45,358 bases of DNA, taken from positions 1 to 45,358 of the forward strand of contig JAJFHO010000219.1 of the NCBI GenBank assembly GCA_021775575.1. The letters are read 5' to 3'. Below are positions 7,947 through 17,230 of this stretch, piece after piece. The position numbers were made by a program, and so were the translations under genes. Positions within the stretch are counted from its first letter, which is position 1. Every line of letters starts with the position of its first letter. This stretch comes from Hyphomicrobiales bacterium. GTDB lineage: Bacteria > Pseudomonadota > Alphaproteobacteria > Rhizobiales > Methyloligellaceae. Below the pieces are notes generated by a model, which had not been told where the DNA came from, ran no database searches, and saw nothing but the letters and a program-made list of their open reading frames with translations.

Positions 7947-9353
7947 GTGGCCGACGGCTGGATCGATAAAGCACTTGGCGAGATCCTGCCCGCCTTGAGC
8001 GCCGGTACGCTTTCTCCGATCGATCTTTACGACGAGGCTCGCGCCCGCCACCAAAAATACGGCACGGCGCTTTCCGCCTACCGGGTGTGGGATGAGCCCC
8101 ATGCGCGCGCCCAGGCGGAAGCGGCCGATGCGGAGTTCGGCGCCGGGCGCGATCATGGCCCCCTGCAGGGCATCCCCGTTTCGGTGAAGGACCTGTTCGG
8201 CGTCTCCTATCTCGACAGCTGCGCCGGTTCGCCGAAGCCGTTGCCCGCAACGTGGAACACCGAGGGGCCGGTGATCCGGGCGGTGCGCGCCCAGCACGCG
8301 GTTCTGACCGGCAAGACCAACATGGTCGAATTCGCCTTTGGCGGGCTCGGCACCAATGTCCATTGGCCCGTGCCCCGCAACCCGTGGGATGCGGAAACCC
8401 ACCGCGTCTCCGGCGGATCGAGTTCGGGCGCGGGCGTCTCCCTGATCGAGGGCTCCGCGCTGGTGGCGCTCGGGAGCGACACCGCCGGCTCGGTGCGCGT
8501 GCCGGCCAGCGTGACGGGAACGGTAGGGCTCAAAACGTCTGCCGGGCGCTGGCCGCTGGACGGCATCGTTCCCTTAAGCCCCACATTCGATACGCCGGGA
8601 ACCCTGACCCGCACGGTCGCCGACGCCGCGATCGCTTTTGCGGCGATCGATGCCTGTCGCGCCGGAGCAAAACCCTGTGCCCCCGCAGCACCGGCGAACC
8701 TTGGCGGGGTGCGGCTGGGCCTTGTCGAGCAGCATTTTTGGGACAATTGCGCCGACGATATCGCCGGCCCCGTCAAAGATGCATTGAGCGAACTGGAACA
8801 GGCCGGTGCCACGCTGGTGGCAATGGACCTGCCCGAGGTGGAGGAAGCCTACGCCCTGTTCCGTCAGGGCAGCGTCGTCTCCTCCGAGCTGAGGGCCTTC
8901 CTGGAAGGTGAATTGCCGGACTGGATTGAAACGCTCGACCCCAATGTGTCGTTCCGCATGTCCAGCTCCCTCGATCTCGACGACGAGGAGATCCTGCGGC
9001 GGCGCGGCCGGCTGACGGACATCGCCAAATCGGCCAATGCCCGGATGGCGGATATCGACATCATGGTCGCGCCGACGGTTCCCTTCACCGCTCCCGCGCT
9101 GGCGGATGTGACAGACGCCAAAGCCTATTCAGCCGCCAATCTGCAAACCCTCAAAAACACCTGCATCGCCAATATTCTGAGGCTCTGCGCGATCACCATG
9201 CCGGTGGCGCTGGACGCTCATGGCATTCCCGTGGGCCTGCAGCTTATGGCGCCGGGCGGCGGCGATGATAAATTGTTGTCGATAGCGCTCAGTGTTGAGC
9301 AGAGCCTGGGAACCGCGAGCGAAAGGCTGGGCGTAGCGCCGCTGGCGCGTTGA
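7947..9353 (+). CDS. Amidase (amidase-signature family)
   Basis: A 468-residue enzyme with the complete Ser-cisSer-Lys triad: K81 in GIPVSVKDLFG, S158 in SGGSSSGAG, and nucleophile S182 in SDTAGSVRVP. Length is normal for the family (GatA-like and bacterial amidases). No signal peptide. It hydrolyses a carboxamide, but the substrate cannot be told; the group includes aryl-acylamidases, allophanate hydrolase-like enzymes and GatA. It is not obviously GatA, since no gatB or gatC is near. The start is a GTG 15 bp after gap with GGAAG upstream, so cotranscription with gap is likely. Confidence 0.9.
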   Translation: MADGWIDKALGEILPALSAGTLSPIDLYDEARARHQKYGTALSAYRVWDEPHARAQAEAADAEFGAGRDHGPLQGIPVSVKDLFGVSYLDSCAGSPKPLPATWNTEGPVIRAVRAQHAVLTGKTNMVEFAFGGLGTNVHWPVPRNPWDAETHRVSGGSSSGAGVSLIEGSALVALGSDTAGSVRVPASVTGTVGLKTSAGRWPLDGIVPLSPTFDTPGTLTRTVADAAIAFAAIDACRAGAKPCAPAAPANLGGVRLGLVEQHFWDNCADDIAGPVKDALSELEQAGATLVAMDLPEVEEAYALFRQGSVVSSELRAFLEGELPDWIETLDPNVSFRMSSSLDLDDEEILRRRGRLTDIAKSANARMADIDIMVAPTVPFTAPALADVTDAKAYSAANLQTLKNTCIANILRLCAITMPVALDAHGIPVGLQLMAPGGGDDKLLSIALSVEQSLGTASERLGVAPLAR

Positions 9354-9532
9354 AACCGGCAATTATCGCTGCTGACAAAAAGACGCGTATGGCGATTTGC
9401 CCGAGCCATGCAAACTGGCGCATGACATTTTGGAAGGCCCGGACATCGAGGTCACGGACTGCGAAAACAAAAGGTGGCGGACACAAGAGCCTTCCAGATT
9501 GGACTGATTGTACCCTTGGGAGCGTAGCGGCG

Positions 9533-10678
9533 ATGATAAAGGTTCGCGTATTTTTCGGAATTTTCCTGTTTATCGCCGGCACCGGCGGCGCGTTCGCGGA
9601 TAGCGCGGAACGCAGAATCTGCGCGGATATCGGATGGTCGCGTATCGCGTTCCTTTTGAGCAATAAGGTCATCCCCGCCCTGAAATGGGCCGATTTCAGC
9701 CAGGCGGAGACCGACCTGGCTGCGCTCGCGGACAGCGGCGATGAACGCGCGAAAACCGACCTGGATGCTCTCAGAGATCTGACTGTGCAAGAACGCCGCT
9801 GCGCCACACTCATCAGATTGCGCACGGTGATCCTGAGCAAGTCCGAGCCTGAGGCGCTCGCCGCCCTAAAAAAGCGATTTATCGCTTTCTTCGCTTCGCC
9901 GGAAGCGGCGGAGCGCATAATCGCCGAGCTGCCCCTTACCTTGCTCAGGAGCGCCGCCAAGCGCGCGCACAGATTTGCCGATTTCACCCGGCAGGAATCG
10001 GCGCTTGAGGCACTTGTGCAGCGGGGAGACAGCGACGCCGCGGAGGCCCTGTCGACACTTCGTGGCCGCAATGCCGACTGGAAGCGCAAGCGCACGGAGG
10101 AAGCGCTGATTTCATTCAAAAAGCAGCGTTGGCATAATCCGAAAGAGTATCAGCGGCTTCTGGCACAGCTTCGCGGGCTTTACTCCAATCAGCCCGGGCA
10201 TGTAGAAAAATTCATCGCCGAGCTGGAAAAAATCCGCCCGCCTGCCGTCGCCCGCCGCACTTCTCCGCAAGTTCAGAAAAAGACAGCGCCGCCTGCCAAG
10301 GCCAAGCCTCGCCGCCCTGGAAGCACGACCAGGCCAACGGCGCGGCGGCTGCCGCGCGGCCATATCGTCCAGCTGTTTACTGGCAAATTTGTCAAGATTG
10401 AAAACTCCGAGGTTACGGTGACGGGCCGGTTCATTGACAGCACACCGGAACTGCAGACCATTCGGTGCCGTTTGGACAACCTCACCAAGGGCGTACAATA
10501 TGTAGGCTCGTCCGAAGCCCTCACGCAGCAGCTTGACCGCCTGATTCTCGAGCGCAAGGGAATCGATCTGAACCGGGATGTGAAGGACGAAGACCTTCGC
10601 GCACGATTGAACCAGCGCGTGAGGGTAGGCGCCTATGGCGGCAAGTGCACTCACTTCCAATTTCTGGGAAATCGGTAA
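9533..10678 (+). CDS. Secreted/periplasmic protein of unknown function
   Basis: 381 residues, starting at the ATG that gives a signal peptide (MIKVRVFFGIFLFIAGTGG, cleavage after AFA around residue 23). A longer frame open from 9350 overlaps the amidase and lacks a sensible N-terminus. The mature part has a helical region with Ala/Arg-rich repeats (about 30-235), a basic Pro-rich linker (about 240-280, PPAKAKPRRPG), and a C-terminal domain (about 290-381) with a KIENSEVTVTGRF beta pattern and two Cys (IRCRL, GKCTHF) that could form a disulfide. I do not recognise the family. It lies between the amidase and GATase genes. Confidence 0.7.
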   Translation: MIKVRVFFGIFLFIAGTGGAFADSAERRICADIGWSRIAFLLSNKVIPALKWADFSQAETDLAALADSGDERAKTDLDALRDLTVQERRCATLIRLRTVILSKSEPEALAALKKRFIAFFASPEAAERIIAELPLTLLRSAAKRAHRFADFTRQESALEALVQRGDSDAAEALSTLRGRNADWKRKRTEEALISFKKQRWHNPKEYQRLLAQLRGLYSNQPGHVEKFIAELEKIRPPAVARRTSPQVQKKTAPPAKAKPRRPGSTTRPTARRLPRGHIVQLFTGKFVKIENSEVTVTGRFIDSTPELQTIRCRLDNLTKGVQYVGSSEALTQQLDRLILERKGIDLNRDVKDEDLRARLNQRVRVGAYGGKCTHFQFLGNR

Positions 10679-10890
10679 CGGCGCGCGAACATCTATCGTC
10701 GGGACGCAGCGTGCCGTTGCACATTTTCTTCCGGCAGGCAGCTGGCTCCGGTGCGTCAAAAACGCGGGAGGGGCGGGTTTCATCACCCCCTGCGGAGCGT
10801 TCTCAACCCCGTCCGATTCCGGAGAGTTGATTATTTTGACCTATGCTGGAGCAGGAATTGGAGGAAACCGCATACCGGCTGGAAGAAAGT

Positions 10891-11706
10891 ATGTGCCGCT
10901 GGATCGCATATAAGGGTGACCCGATTTATCTGGAAGAGCTGCTGCTCAAGCCCTCTAACTCGCTTATAAATCAAAGTCTTGACTGCCGTCAGGGCAGAAC
11001 GCGCACCAATGGCGATGGTTTCGGCATTGGCTGGTACGGGTCCAGGCCCCAGCCCGGCCTCTACCGCGAAGTTTTGCAGGCATGGAATGATTGCAACCTG
11101 CGCGCCCTCGCCAAACAGATCCGGTCTTCCCTGTTCTTCGCCCATGTGCGCGCCTCGACCGGAACCGAAACGGCGCGGCTGAATTGCCATCCCTTCGCCC
11201 ACGGAGAGTGGCTGTTCATGCATAATGGCGGGATCGGCGGATATGATCGCTGCAGGCGCAGGCTCGAAAGCTTGCTGTGCGACCAACTCTACCAAACCCG
11301 GGAAGGCTCGACCGACAGCGAGCTGTTTTTCCTTTTGCTCGTCCAGAACGGTCTTGAGTCCGATCCGCAATCCGCGCTTGCCCGGACCATCCGGCAAATC
11401 ACGCAAGTTGCCTGCGAGTGCGGCTCCGAAGAGTCGTTTCAGCTCACGGTTTGTCTGAGCAACGGGAAGGCGTTGTATGCCTGCCGCCATGGCGGCGCGG
11501 AGGAGCCTCCCTCGCTTTACTGGAGTGCGATGGATGGCAATGTGCTGGTCGCCTCGGAGCCCCTCGACGATCAGGGCGCGGGATGGAACGAGATTCAGCC
11601 CGACGAAATGCTCTACGTAACCGGCCGGGTTTTTATCCAGCCCTTGTTCCGAGCGGACGAGAAGGAACAGCCCGGCAGGGCTGAAACCGTCCTCAAGGCG
11701 GGATAA
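10891..11706 (+). CDS. Class II glutamine amidotransferase-like protein
   Basis: 271 residues. The chosen ATG places Cys at position 2 (MCRWIAYKG), as needed for the N-terminal nucleophile of class II amidotransferases, and has GGAAG just upstream; an earlier in-frame start would bury it. Family motifs: NGDGFGIGWYG, FFAHVRASTGTETARLNCHPF and WLFMHNGGIGGYD. It matches the YafJ/EgtC-type single-domain group, cytosolic. Without a synthase domain its acceptor is unknown; related proteins act in ergothioneine synthesis or as glutamine hydrolases of uncertain role. It sits between a secreted unknown and the aldolase gene. Confidence 0.88.
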   Translation: MCRWIAYKGDPIYLEELLLKPSNSLINQSLDCRQGRTRTNGDGFGIGWYGSRPQPGLYREVLQAWNDCNLRALAKQIRSSLFFAHVRASTGTETARLNCHPFAHGEWLFMHNGGIGGYDRCRRRLESLLCDQLYQTREGSTDSELFFLLLVQNGLESDPQSALARTIRQITQVACECGSEESFQLTVCLSNGKALYACRHGGAEEPPSLYWSAMDGNVLVASEPLDDQGAGWNEIQPDEMLYVTGRVFIQPLFRADEKEQPGRAETVLKAG

Positions 11707-11819
11707 CCCTCCCTTTTCCCCCCGATTTATCCACTGTCCCTCTTGACGTACGCGCGCCTGCGCGTAGGACTCTGGCGAAATTCATGACATTGCGGAGTTT
11801 TGACCGGGAGGATCAGGAA

Positions 11820-12839
11820 ATGACGGCGGAATTGGCAAGGATTGCCGAGGCCATGGTGGCCGACGGAAAGGGCATTCTGGCGGCGGACGAGAGCAGCGGC
11901 ACTATCAAGAAGCGTTTCGATTCTATCGGCGCGGAATCGACCGAGGACAACCGGCGCGACTATCGCGAGATGCTGTTCCGCTCCACCGAGGCGATGAAGA
12001 GCTATATCTCCGGCGTTATCCTGTTCGATGAGACATTGCGTCAGAACGCCAAGGACGGAACGCCGCTGGCCCGGATTATCGCCGATACCGGCGCGATACC
12101 GGGCATCAAGGCCGATGCCGGCGCCAAGGACCTCGCCTCCTGTCCAGGCGAAAAGGTGACCGAGGGGCTTGACGGGCTGCGCGAGCGCTTCGCGGAATAT
12201 TACGAGCTGGGGGCGCGCTTTGCGAAATGGCGCGCGGTGATCACGATCGGCGATCATATTCCCTCGCGCGGCTGCATCGAGGCCAACGCCCATGCACTCG
12301 CGCGCTATGCCGCCCTGGCGCAGGAAGCCAATATCGTGCCCATCGTCGAGCCGGAAGTGCTGATGGACGGCCCCCATGACATCGAGCGCTGCTTCGCGGT
12401 GACGGAAGCGACGCTGAACACTGTCTACGACGCGCTGTTCGCCCAGCGCGTCGTCCTGGAAGGCACCATCCTGAAGCCCAACATGGTGCTGTCGGGAAGC
12501 GAGTGCCAAACCCAGGCCGGCGTGGAACAGGTCGCGGAAGAGACGGTGCGCTGCTTCAAGCGCACAGTGCCCGCGGCGGTACCGGGCATCTGCTTCCTGT
12601 CCGGCGGACAGTCGGATGAGAACGCGACGGCGCACCTCTCCGCCATGAACGCGATGTTCGATCCGCCATGGAAGCTCAGCTTCTCCTACGGCCGCGCGCT
12701 GCAGGCGGCGCCATTGAAGGCCTGGGGCGGCAAGGCGGAAAATGAGGCGGCGGCGCAAGCCGCTTTCGCGCATCGTGCAAGGATGAACGGCCTGGCTGCG
12801 ATGGGGCAATGGAACACGGGGCTGGAAAAGGCGGCCTGA
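11820..12839 (+). CDS. Fructose-bisphosphate aldolase class I
   Basis: 339 residues of the animal/plant-type class I aldolase. It has KGILAADESSGTIKKRF at the N-terminus, the substrate-binding VPIVEPEVLMDG, the Schiff-base lysine K219 in LEGTILKPNMVLSG, and SFSYGRALQAAPLKAW. It cleaves FBP to DHAP and glyceraldehyde-3-P without metal. The start is chosen for the strong GGAGGA-type site before the ATG. A possible promoter (TTGACG 11743-11748, TAGGAC 11765-11770, 16-bp spacer) lies in the gap upstream. Together with gap this forms the glycolytic core of the cluster. Confidence 0.96.
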   Translation: MTAELARIAEAMVADGKGILAADESSGTIKKRFDSIGAESTEDNRRDYREMLFRSTEAMKSYISGVILFDETLRQNAKDGTPLARIIADTGAIPGIKADAGAKDLASCPGEKVTEGLDGLRERFAEYYELGARFAKWRAVITIGDHIPSRGCIEANAHALARYAALAQEANIVPIVEPEVLMDGPHDIERCFAVTEATLNTVYDALFAQRVVLEGTILKPNMVLSGSECQTQAGVEQVAEETVRCFKRTVPAAVPGICFLSGGQSDENATAHLSAMNAMFDPPWKLSFSYGRALQAAPLKAWGGKAENEAAAQAAFAHRARMNGLAAMGQWNTGLEKAA

Positions 12840-12969
12840 TCCGCCTTTACCTTATCGCGCGCGACCGCTTGCGGCGCGTCCCGGTTTCGCCACAGTTGCA
12901 CGCATGATCCGGCGCATCCGGGCCTGCGTCGGCCTTTGCCGCCGCGCCCGGCTTCTGCGAGCAAAACAA

Positions 12970-13596
12970 GTGAGTGATACGACACATTCCTGCCGGCTGT
13001 ATCTCGCGATCCCGCATGACGCGGACGCGAGGACGCTCGACGCATTTCAAACCGCGCTTGACGCCGGCGACGTGGCCTGCGCCCTGCTGCATTCGGGACC
13101 CGATGGCGCGGCCGACAGGACGCTCGCCGCAAGACTGTGCGAGGAGACGCTGAACCGCGATGCCCTCCTGTTGATCGAGAATGACCTCATGGCGGCGGAA
13201 AGCGCGGGCGCCGACGGCGTTCATATCATGGGGGATGAAACGCTGTATGAGGCGGCACGCGCGGCGCTCGGGCCGGACGCGATTATCGGCTCCGCCTGCC
13301 GGCCAGAGCGCCACGCCGCCCTGACGCTGGCCGAAAAAGGCGCTGATTATATCGCCTTCGGCGGTGATGGCATGGAGAACGCGCAACGCGACGAAATGAT
13401 TGCGTGGTGGGCTGAAATCGTCGAAGTGCCGGTCGTCGCATGGGGGGCGGACGACACCGGCGAGGCCGCCGCCATGGCGCGGCTCGGCGCCGATTTCGTC
13501 ATGGTGGATGAGACCGTATGGAACCGGGACGGCGATGCCGCGGAAGCTGTCGGCGCGCTCAATCGCGCGCTTGGTCGACGCCGGAGTGCCACGTGA
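12970..13596 (+). CDS. ThiE-like (thiamine-phosphate synthase superfamily) protein
   Basis: About 208 residues from a GTG start that leaves a normal N-terminus before CRLYLAIP; an ATG at 12904 would add 22 Arg-rich residues. The TIM-barrel pattern of ThiE/TenI is visible: CALLHSGPDG, DALLLIENDLMAAESAGADGVHIMG, and ADYIAFGGDGMENA. The canonical ThiE signatures are only partly kept. The HLGQ-type segment reads VHIMGDE and the GPFFPT-type loop reads IAFGGDG, so true thiamine-phosphate synthase activity is doubtful. A ThiE-like gene after class I aldolase is usual in related genomes. Its stop overlaps the next start (GTGA). Confidence 0.75.
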   Translation: MSDTTHSCRLYLAIPHDADARTLDAFQTALDAGDVACALLHSGPDGAADRTLAARLCEETLNRDALLLIENDLMAAESAGADGVHIMGDETLYEAARAALGPDAIIGSACRPERHAALTLAEKGADYIAFGGDGMENAQRDEMIAWWAEIVEVPVVAWGADDTGEAAAMARLGADFVMVDETVWNRDGDAAEAVGALNRALGRRRSAT

Positions 13597-14528
13597 GCTG
13601 TTTCGTGCGCATAACGCGCGCCGCAGCCATTGCCGGCCTGATAGCATTTTCAGCATCCGCGCCCATTTACGCGGCGCCGGCTAAAGACAGCGGCGACCCG
13701 GCTTACGAGGCTTTCGAGCGTGGCGAATATCTGAGAGCGCTCAAAGAAGCGGAGAAAGCGGCCGCAAAGGGCGATGTCGCAGCCCACACGCTGCTCGGCG
13801 AAATATACGCGAAAGGCCTGGGCGTCGCACGCAACTACACAAAGGCCGCGAACTGGTACGAGAAGGCAGCCAAGCTCGGCGACAGCGACGCGCAGCTGGC
13901 GCTCGGCCTCCTCTATGCGGAAGGCAAGGGCGTGGCCAAGAACCTCGCGCGCGCGGCCGACCTGTTCGACAAGGCCGCGCAGGCCGGTATGCCGACGGCG
14001 CAGTATAATCTGGCGGTCATCCTTGTCGACGGCCGCGTACGCAAGCAGGATTTTCAAGCGGCGGCGGAATTGTTCACCAAGGCCGCTGCCCAAGGCCACG
14101 CCCAGGCGCAATACGACCTTGGCGCTCTCTACAGCCTGGGCAAGGGAGTGCCGCGCGATCAGCGCAAGGCGGCGCACTGGATCAAAGCCGCGGCGGACGC
14201 CGGGTTGATCGCCGCGCAGGTGGAATTTGCGGTGATGCTGTTCAAGGGCCGCGGCGTCACGGCGGATCAGGAAGCCGCGGCAAAGCTGTTCGCGCTGGCG
14301 GCGGAGAAAGGCAATCCGGTTGCACAAAACCGGCTTGCCCGGCTCTATGCGCATGGCGCCGGCGTCAAGGCGGACATGCACGAGGCCGCCAAATGGCACC
14401 TTCTGGCCCGCCAGGCCGGCGTCAGCGATTTCTGGCTCGACCTTCAACTCGCCAAGCTGACGGAAGGTGAACGCCTTGCGGCCGAGCAGGCGGCGCGCGA
14501 TTGGGTTGTTAGCGATATCAAGCGCTAG
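13593..14528 (+). CDS. Secreted SEL1/TPR-like repeat protein
   Basis: 311 residues. The GTG start overlaps the ThiE-like stop by 4 bases and has GGAG upstream; the resulting N-terminus is a signal peptide (ITRAAAIAGLIAFSASAPIYA). Six or more SEL1 units follow, each about 36 residues with the pattern A-x-LG-x-LYA-x-GKGVAKN (for example AQLALGLLYAEGKGVAKN and AQYDLGALYSLGKGVPRD). Such proteins act as periplasmic interaction scaffolds, often linked to envelope or exopolysaccharide regulation. The partner is unknown. The coupling to the ThiE-like gene is conserved in my recollection but has no clear functional explanation. Confidence 0.88.
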   Translation: MSCFVRITRAAAIAGLIAFSASAPIYAAPAKDSGDPAYEAFERGEYLRALKEAEKAAAKGDVAAHTLLGEIYAKGLGVARNYTKAANWYEKAAKLGDSDAQLALGLLYAEGKGVAKNLARAADLFDKAAQAGMPTAQYNLAVILVDGRVRKQDFQAAAELFTKAAAQGHAQAQYDLGALYSLGKGVPRDQRKAAHWIKAAADAGLIAAQVEFAVMLFKGRGVTADQEAAAKLFALAAEKGNPVAQNRLARLYAHGAGVKADMHEAAKWHLLARQAGVSDFWLDLQLAKLTEGERLAAEQAARDWVVSDIKR

Positions 14529-14645
14529 AGCTATTTAAATGGCTCCTGGAACGTCACAACGGTTGTCGCCCGCCCCCGCATGATCTATTCCCAGCCGCAA
14601 GGACGGCGCGTTCGCCGCTGAACATCTTGAACCGGACAACCGACC

Positions 14646-15209
14646 ATGAAGATAAACGGAAACGAAATTCGCCCCGGCAATGTGATCGAACATAAGGGCG
14701 GGCTGTGGGTCGCGGTGAAGACCCAGGCCGTGAAACCCGGCAAGGGAGGCGCCTTCAACCAGGTTGAGTTGAAAAACCTGATCGACGGCACCAAGCTCAA
14801 TGAGCGCTTCCGTTCTTCACAAACGGTCGAACGCGCGCGGCTGGAGCAGAAGGACCACCAATATCTCTACGCCGACGGCGACATGCTTACCTTTATGGAT
14901 CTGGCGACCTACGACCAAATCCAGCTGCCCGCCGAATTGATCGGAGAGCGCGCCGCCTTTCTCCAGGATGGCATGACGGTCGTGGTGGAAAGCCACGAAG
15001 GCAAGCTGATCGGCGTTTCGCTCCCCGACCAGGTGACGCTCGAGGTCACCGAGGCGGAACCGGTGGTCAAGGGTCAAACCGCGGCTTCCTCCAACAAGCC
15101 CGCCGTCCTTGAAAACGGTATCCGCGTCATGGTCCCGCCTTTCGTCGGGGTCGGTGAAAAAATCATCGTCGACACCAATGAACTCACCTATATTCGCCGC
15201 GCCGACTAG
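14646..15209 (+). CDS. efp: Translation elongation factor P
   Basis: 187 residues, the usual length. The three-domain OB/KOW fold begins [19 protein letters not shown]; the loop VKPGKGGAF presents K33, the position that EpmA/EpmB-type systems modify, and the C-terminal ends in [18 protein letters not shown] rescues ribosomes stalled on consecutive prolines. YebC, which has been given a related role, is in the same window. The inositol monophosphatase gene follows after 10 bp. Confidence 0.97.
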   Translation: MKINGNEIRPGNVIEHKGGLWVAVKTQAVKPGKGGAFNQVELKNLIDGTKLNERFRSSQTVERARLEQKDHQYLYADGDMLTFMDLATYDQIQLPAELIGERAAFLQDGMTVVVESHEGKLIGVSLPDQVTLEVTEAEPVVKGQTAASSNKPAVLENGIRVMVPPFVGVGEKIIVDTNELTYIRRAD

Positions 15210-15219
15210 GCCCTGACAC

Positions 15220-16020
15220 ATGCCCGCCTCCGCGCTGATGAACGTCATGCTCACCGCCGCCCGCAAGGCGGGGCGCAACCTGGCGCGTGATTTCGGCGAG
15301 GTCGAGAATTTGCAGGTCTCGCTCAAGGGCCCGGCCAATTTCGTTACCGCGGCCGATATCCGCGCGGAGGAGACATTGTTCGCCGAATTATCCCGCGCGC
15401 GGCCAGGCTACGGTTTCCTGATGGAAGAGCGCGGAGCGGTGGAAGGCCCGGACAAATCTCACCGCTGGGTCGTCGACCCGCTGGATGGAACCACCAATTT
15501 CCTGCATGGCATTCCGCTCTTTGCCATTTCGATCGCCCTTGAGCGTGAAGGCGAACTCATTGCCGGCGTCGTCTACAATCCGGCGAGCGGCGAAACCTTC
15601 ACCGCCGAAAAGGGCCAGGGCGCATTCCTCGACGACCGGCGCATCCGGGTCGCCGCGCGCACGCGGCTGGAAGAATGTGTGATCACGACCGGCATTCCGC
15701 ACCGGGGAAAGCCGGATCACGAACTTTTCCTCGCCGAATGCGCAGGCGTGATGCAAAGCACTGCCGGCCTGCGCCGCACCGGTGCGGCGGCCCTCGATCT
15801 GGCCTGGCTCGCCGCCGGGCGCTTTGACGGTTATTGGGAACGCAACCTTTCGGCATGGGACCTGGCCGCCGGAATTGTGATCGTCAGGGAAGCCGGCGGC
15901 CTGGTTTTCGATCTGGAGGGTGGGCCGAAAATGCTGCAAACCGGGTCGATAATCGCCGGCAATGAAGCTGTTCAGCACGATCTGGCAAGGCTGCTGCGCG
16001 CCGCCGCCGGGACGGGCTGA
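15220..16020 (+). CDS. suhB: Inositol monophosphatase family protein
   Basis: 266 residues with both family signatures: the metal site VVDPLDGTTNF (D86, D89) with the upstream EE of LMEERG, and the C-terminal WERNLSAWDLAAGIVIVREAGG. Mg-dependent hydrolysis of inositol-1-phosphate; SuhB in E. coli also works in ribosome biogenesis and antitermination. Cytosolic. It lies directly after efp, a pairing common in alphaproteobacteria, and is followed by a strong terminator that ends the operon. Confidence 0.93.
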   Translation: MPASALMNVMLTAARKAGRNLARDFGEVENLQVSLKGPANFVTAADIRAEETLFAELSRARPGYGFLMEERGAVEGPDKSHRWVVDPLDGTTNFLHGIPLFAISIALEREGELIAGVVYNPASGETFTAEKGQGAFLDDRRIRVAARTRLEECVITTGIPHRGKPDHELFLAECAGVMQSTAGLRRTGAAALDLAWLAAGRFDGYWERNLSAWDLAAGIVIVREAGGLVFDLEGGPKMLQTGSIIAGNEAVQHDLARLLRAAAGTG

Positions 16021-16037
16021 AGACGGCAGCCGGGGCC

Positions 16038-16063
16038 AACGGCATAGAGATGCCGTTTTTTTT
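16038..16063 (+). terminator. Rho-independent terminator after the efp-suhB unit
   Basis: An 8-bp perfect stem (AACGGCAT at 16038-16045 and ATGCCGTT at 16050-16057) with an AGAG tetraloop runs into a tract of eight T starting at 16056. It lies 18 bp after the inositol monophosphatase stop codon. Confidence 0.9.
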
Positions 16064-16201
16064 GTCCAACTAGACGGTCAACCCGCTTGCATCTGATCCG
16101 CTTTTTGCGGACAGAATTGCACGACATTTATGAATCCATGACCTAGTGTGGCGTTCAGTAATGCCGGGCGGGGCGGTATAACAACAGCTACAGGGTCACC
16201 G

Positions 16202-17230
16202 ATGGCAGCCGGTCCAATTCATCACAAACTGTCGAGGCCCCACAGATTTCTGTGGAATATGCTTTTCTTTCTGATGCTTGTCGGCTTGATCGCCGTAATC
16301 CTCTACGAGCCGATATTGCGGGCGTTCCAGGCCAACACAGGTCTGAACGGACTGATCATTTTCGTGCTGCTGATCGGTATCGCCTACGCCGTCCGTCAGG
16401 TCATACGGCTGTTTCCGGAAGTCCGCTGGGTCAATAATTTCCGGATTGCGGATCCAGGACTGAAAGTGGAAAAGCCACCCAAGCTGCTGGCCCCCATGGC
16501 CACGATGCTGCGAGACCGCACCGGGCATGTCTCGCTCTCGACTCTGTCGATGCGTTCGATCCTGGAGTCGATCGGCTCGCGTCTCGACGAGGCGCGCGAC
16601 ATATCGCGCTACCTTGTCGGCCTGCTGATTTTCCTTGGCCTGCTCGGCACCTTCTGGGGCCTGTTGGAGACCATCAATTCGGTCGGCGAAACTATTGGCG
16701 CGCTGAACACGCAAGGAAGCGACTCCCTCGTCGTCTTCGAGGAACTCAAGTCCGGTCTTGAAGCGCCGCTCAAGGGCATGGGAACGGCCTTCTCGTCATC
16801 GCTGTTCGGCCTTGCGGGATCGCTTGTTCTGGGCTTTCTCGACCTTCAGGCGAGCCAGGCGCAGAACCGCTTCTACAATGAACTCGAAGACTGGCTGTCG
16901 GGCATAACGGAACTGCAGCAGGCGGAGACACTCGCTTCGGGCGCTCCGCCGCAATTGCGGCTGCAACTTCTCGACCTGCAGAGATCCATCGTCGAGATGC
17001 GCGGCCGTCTCGAGAACACAGCACTCAACGACAATTCCACCGAGGCGGTAAGGAATCTCGCGGGTGGCGTCGAGAAACTCGTCGACCAGATGCGCGCCGA
17101 ACAGAAGGTGGTTCGCGAGTGGGCCGATGAACAGTCGCAGCAGCAGCAGGAACTCGCGACTGTACTGAAGAAAATCTCCGACAACGCCAAGCTGGGTCCG
17201 GCCTCGAGCCCGCGAGGGAAGTCGAAATGA
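16202..17230 (+). CDS. MotA/TolQ/ExbB-type proton channel protein
   Basis: 342 residues. Membrane segments lie near 17-35, 48-66, about 136-156 (YLVGLLIFLGLLGTFWGLLE) and about 195-213 (GMGTAFSSSLFGLAGSLVLG). The last two carry the G-T and T-A residues typical of the TolQ/ExbB/MotA pore helices. A cytoplasmic domain lies between TM2 and TM3. A charged helical tail (about 220-335) includes a QSQQQQEL stretch. I take the ATG at 16202 with AGGG upstream; a GTG at 16148 would add 18 residues. It overlaps the MotB-like gene by 4 bases (ATGA), so the two should form a proton-driven complex in the inner membrane. It is not flagellar MotA by context. Confidence 0.88.
   Translation: MAAGPIHHKLSRPHRFLWNMLFFLMLVGLIAVILYEPILRAFQANTGLNGLIIFVLLIGIAYAVRQVIRLFPEVRWVNNFRIADPGLKVEKPPKLLAPMATMLRDRTGHVSLSTLSMRSILESIGSRLDEARDISRYLVGLLIFLGLLGTFWGLLETINSVGETIGALNTQGSDSLVVFEELKSGLEAPLKGMGTAFSSSLFGLAGSLVLGFLDLQASQAQNRFYNELEDWLSGITELQQAETLASGAPPQLRLQLLDLQRSIVEMRGRLENTALNDNSTEAVRNLAGGVEKLVDQMRAEQKVVREWADEQSQQQQELATVLKKISDNAKLGPASSPRGKSK

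Noticed and set aside
10635-10913. 92-codon plus-strand frame before the GATase gene
   Set aside because: It overlaps two better-supported genes, has no ribosome-binding site, and its product is not protein-like.
11727-11735. DnaA-box-like TTATCCACT, also near 34175 and TTATCCACC near 29527
   Set aside because: Single scattered near-matches without clustering or AT-rich unwinding region; no sign of an origin.
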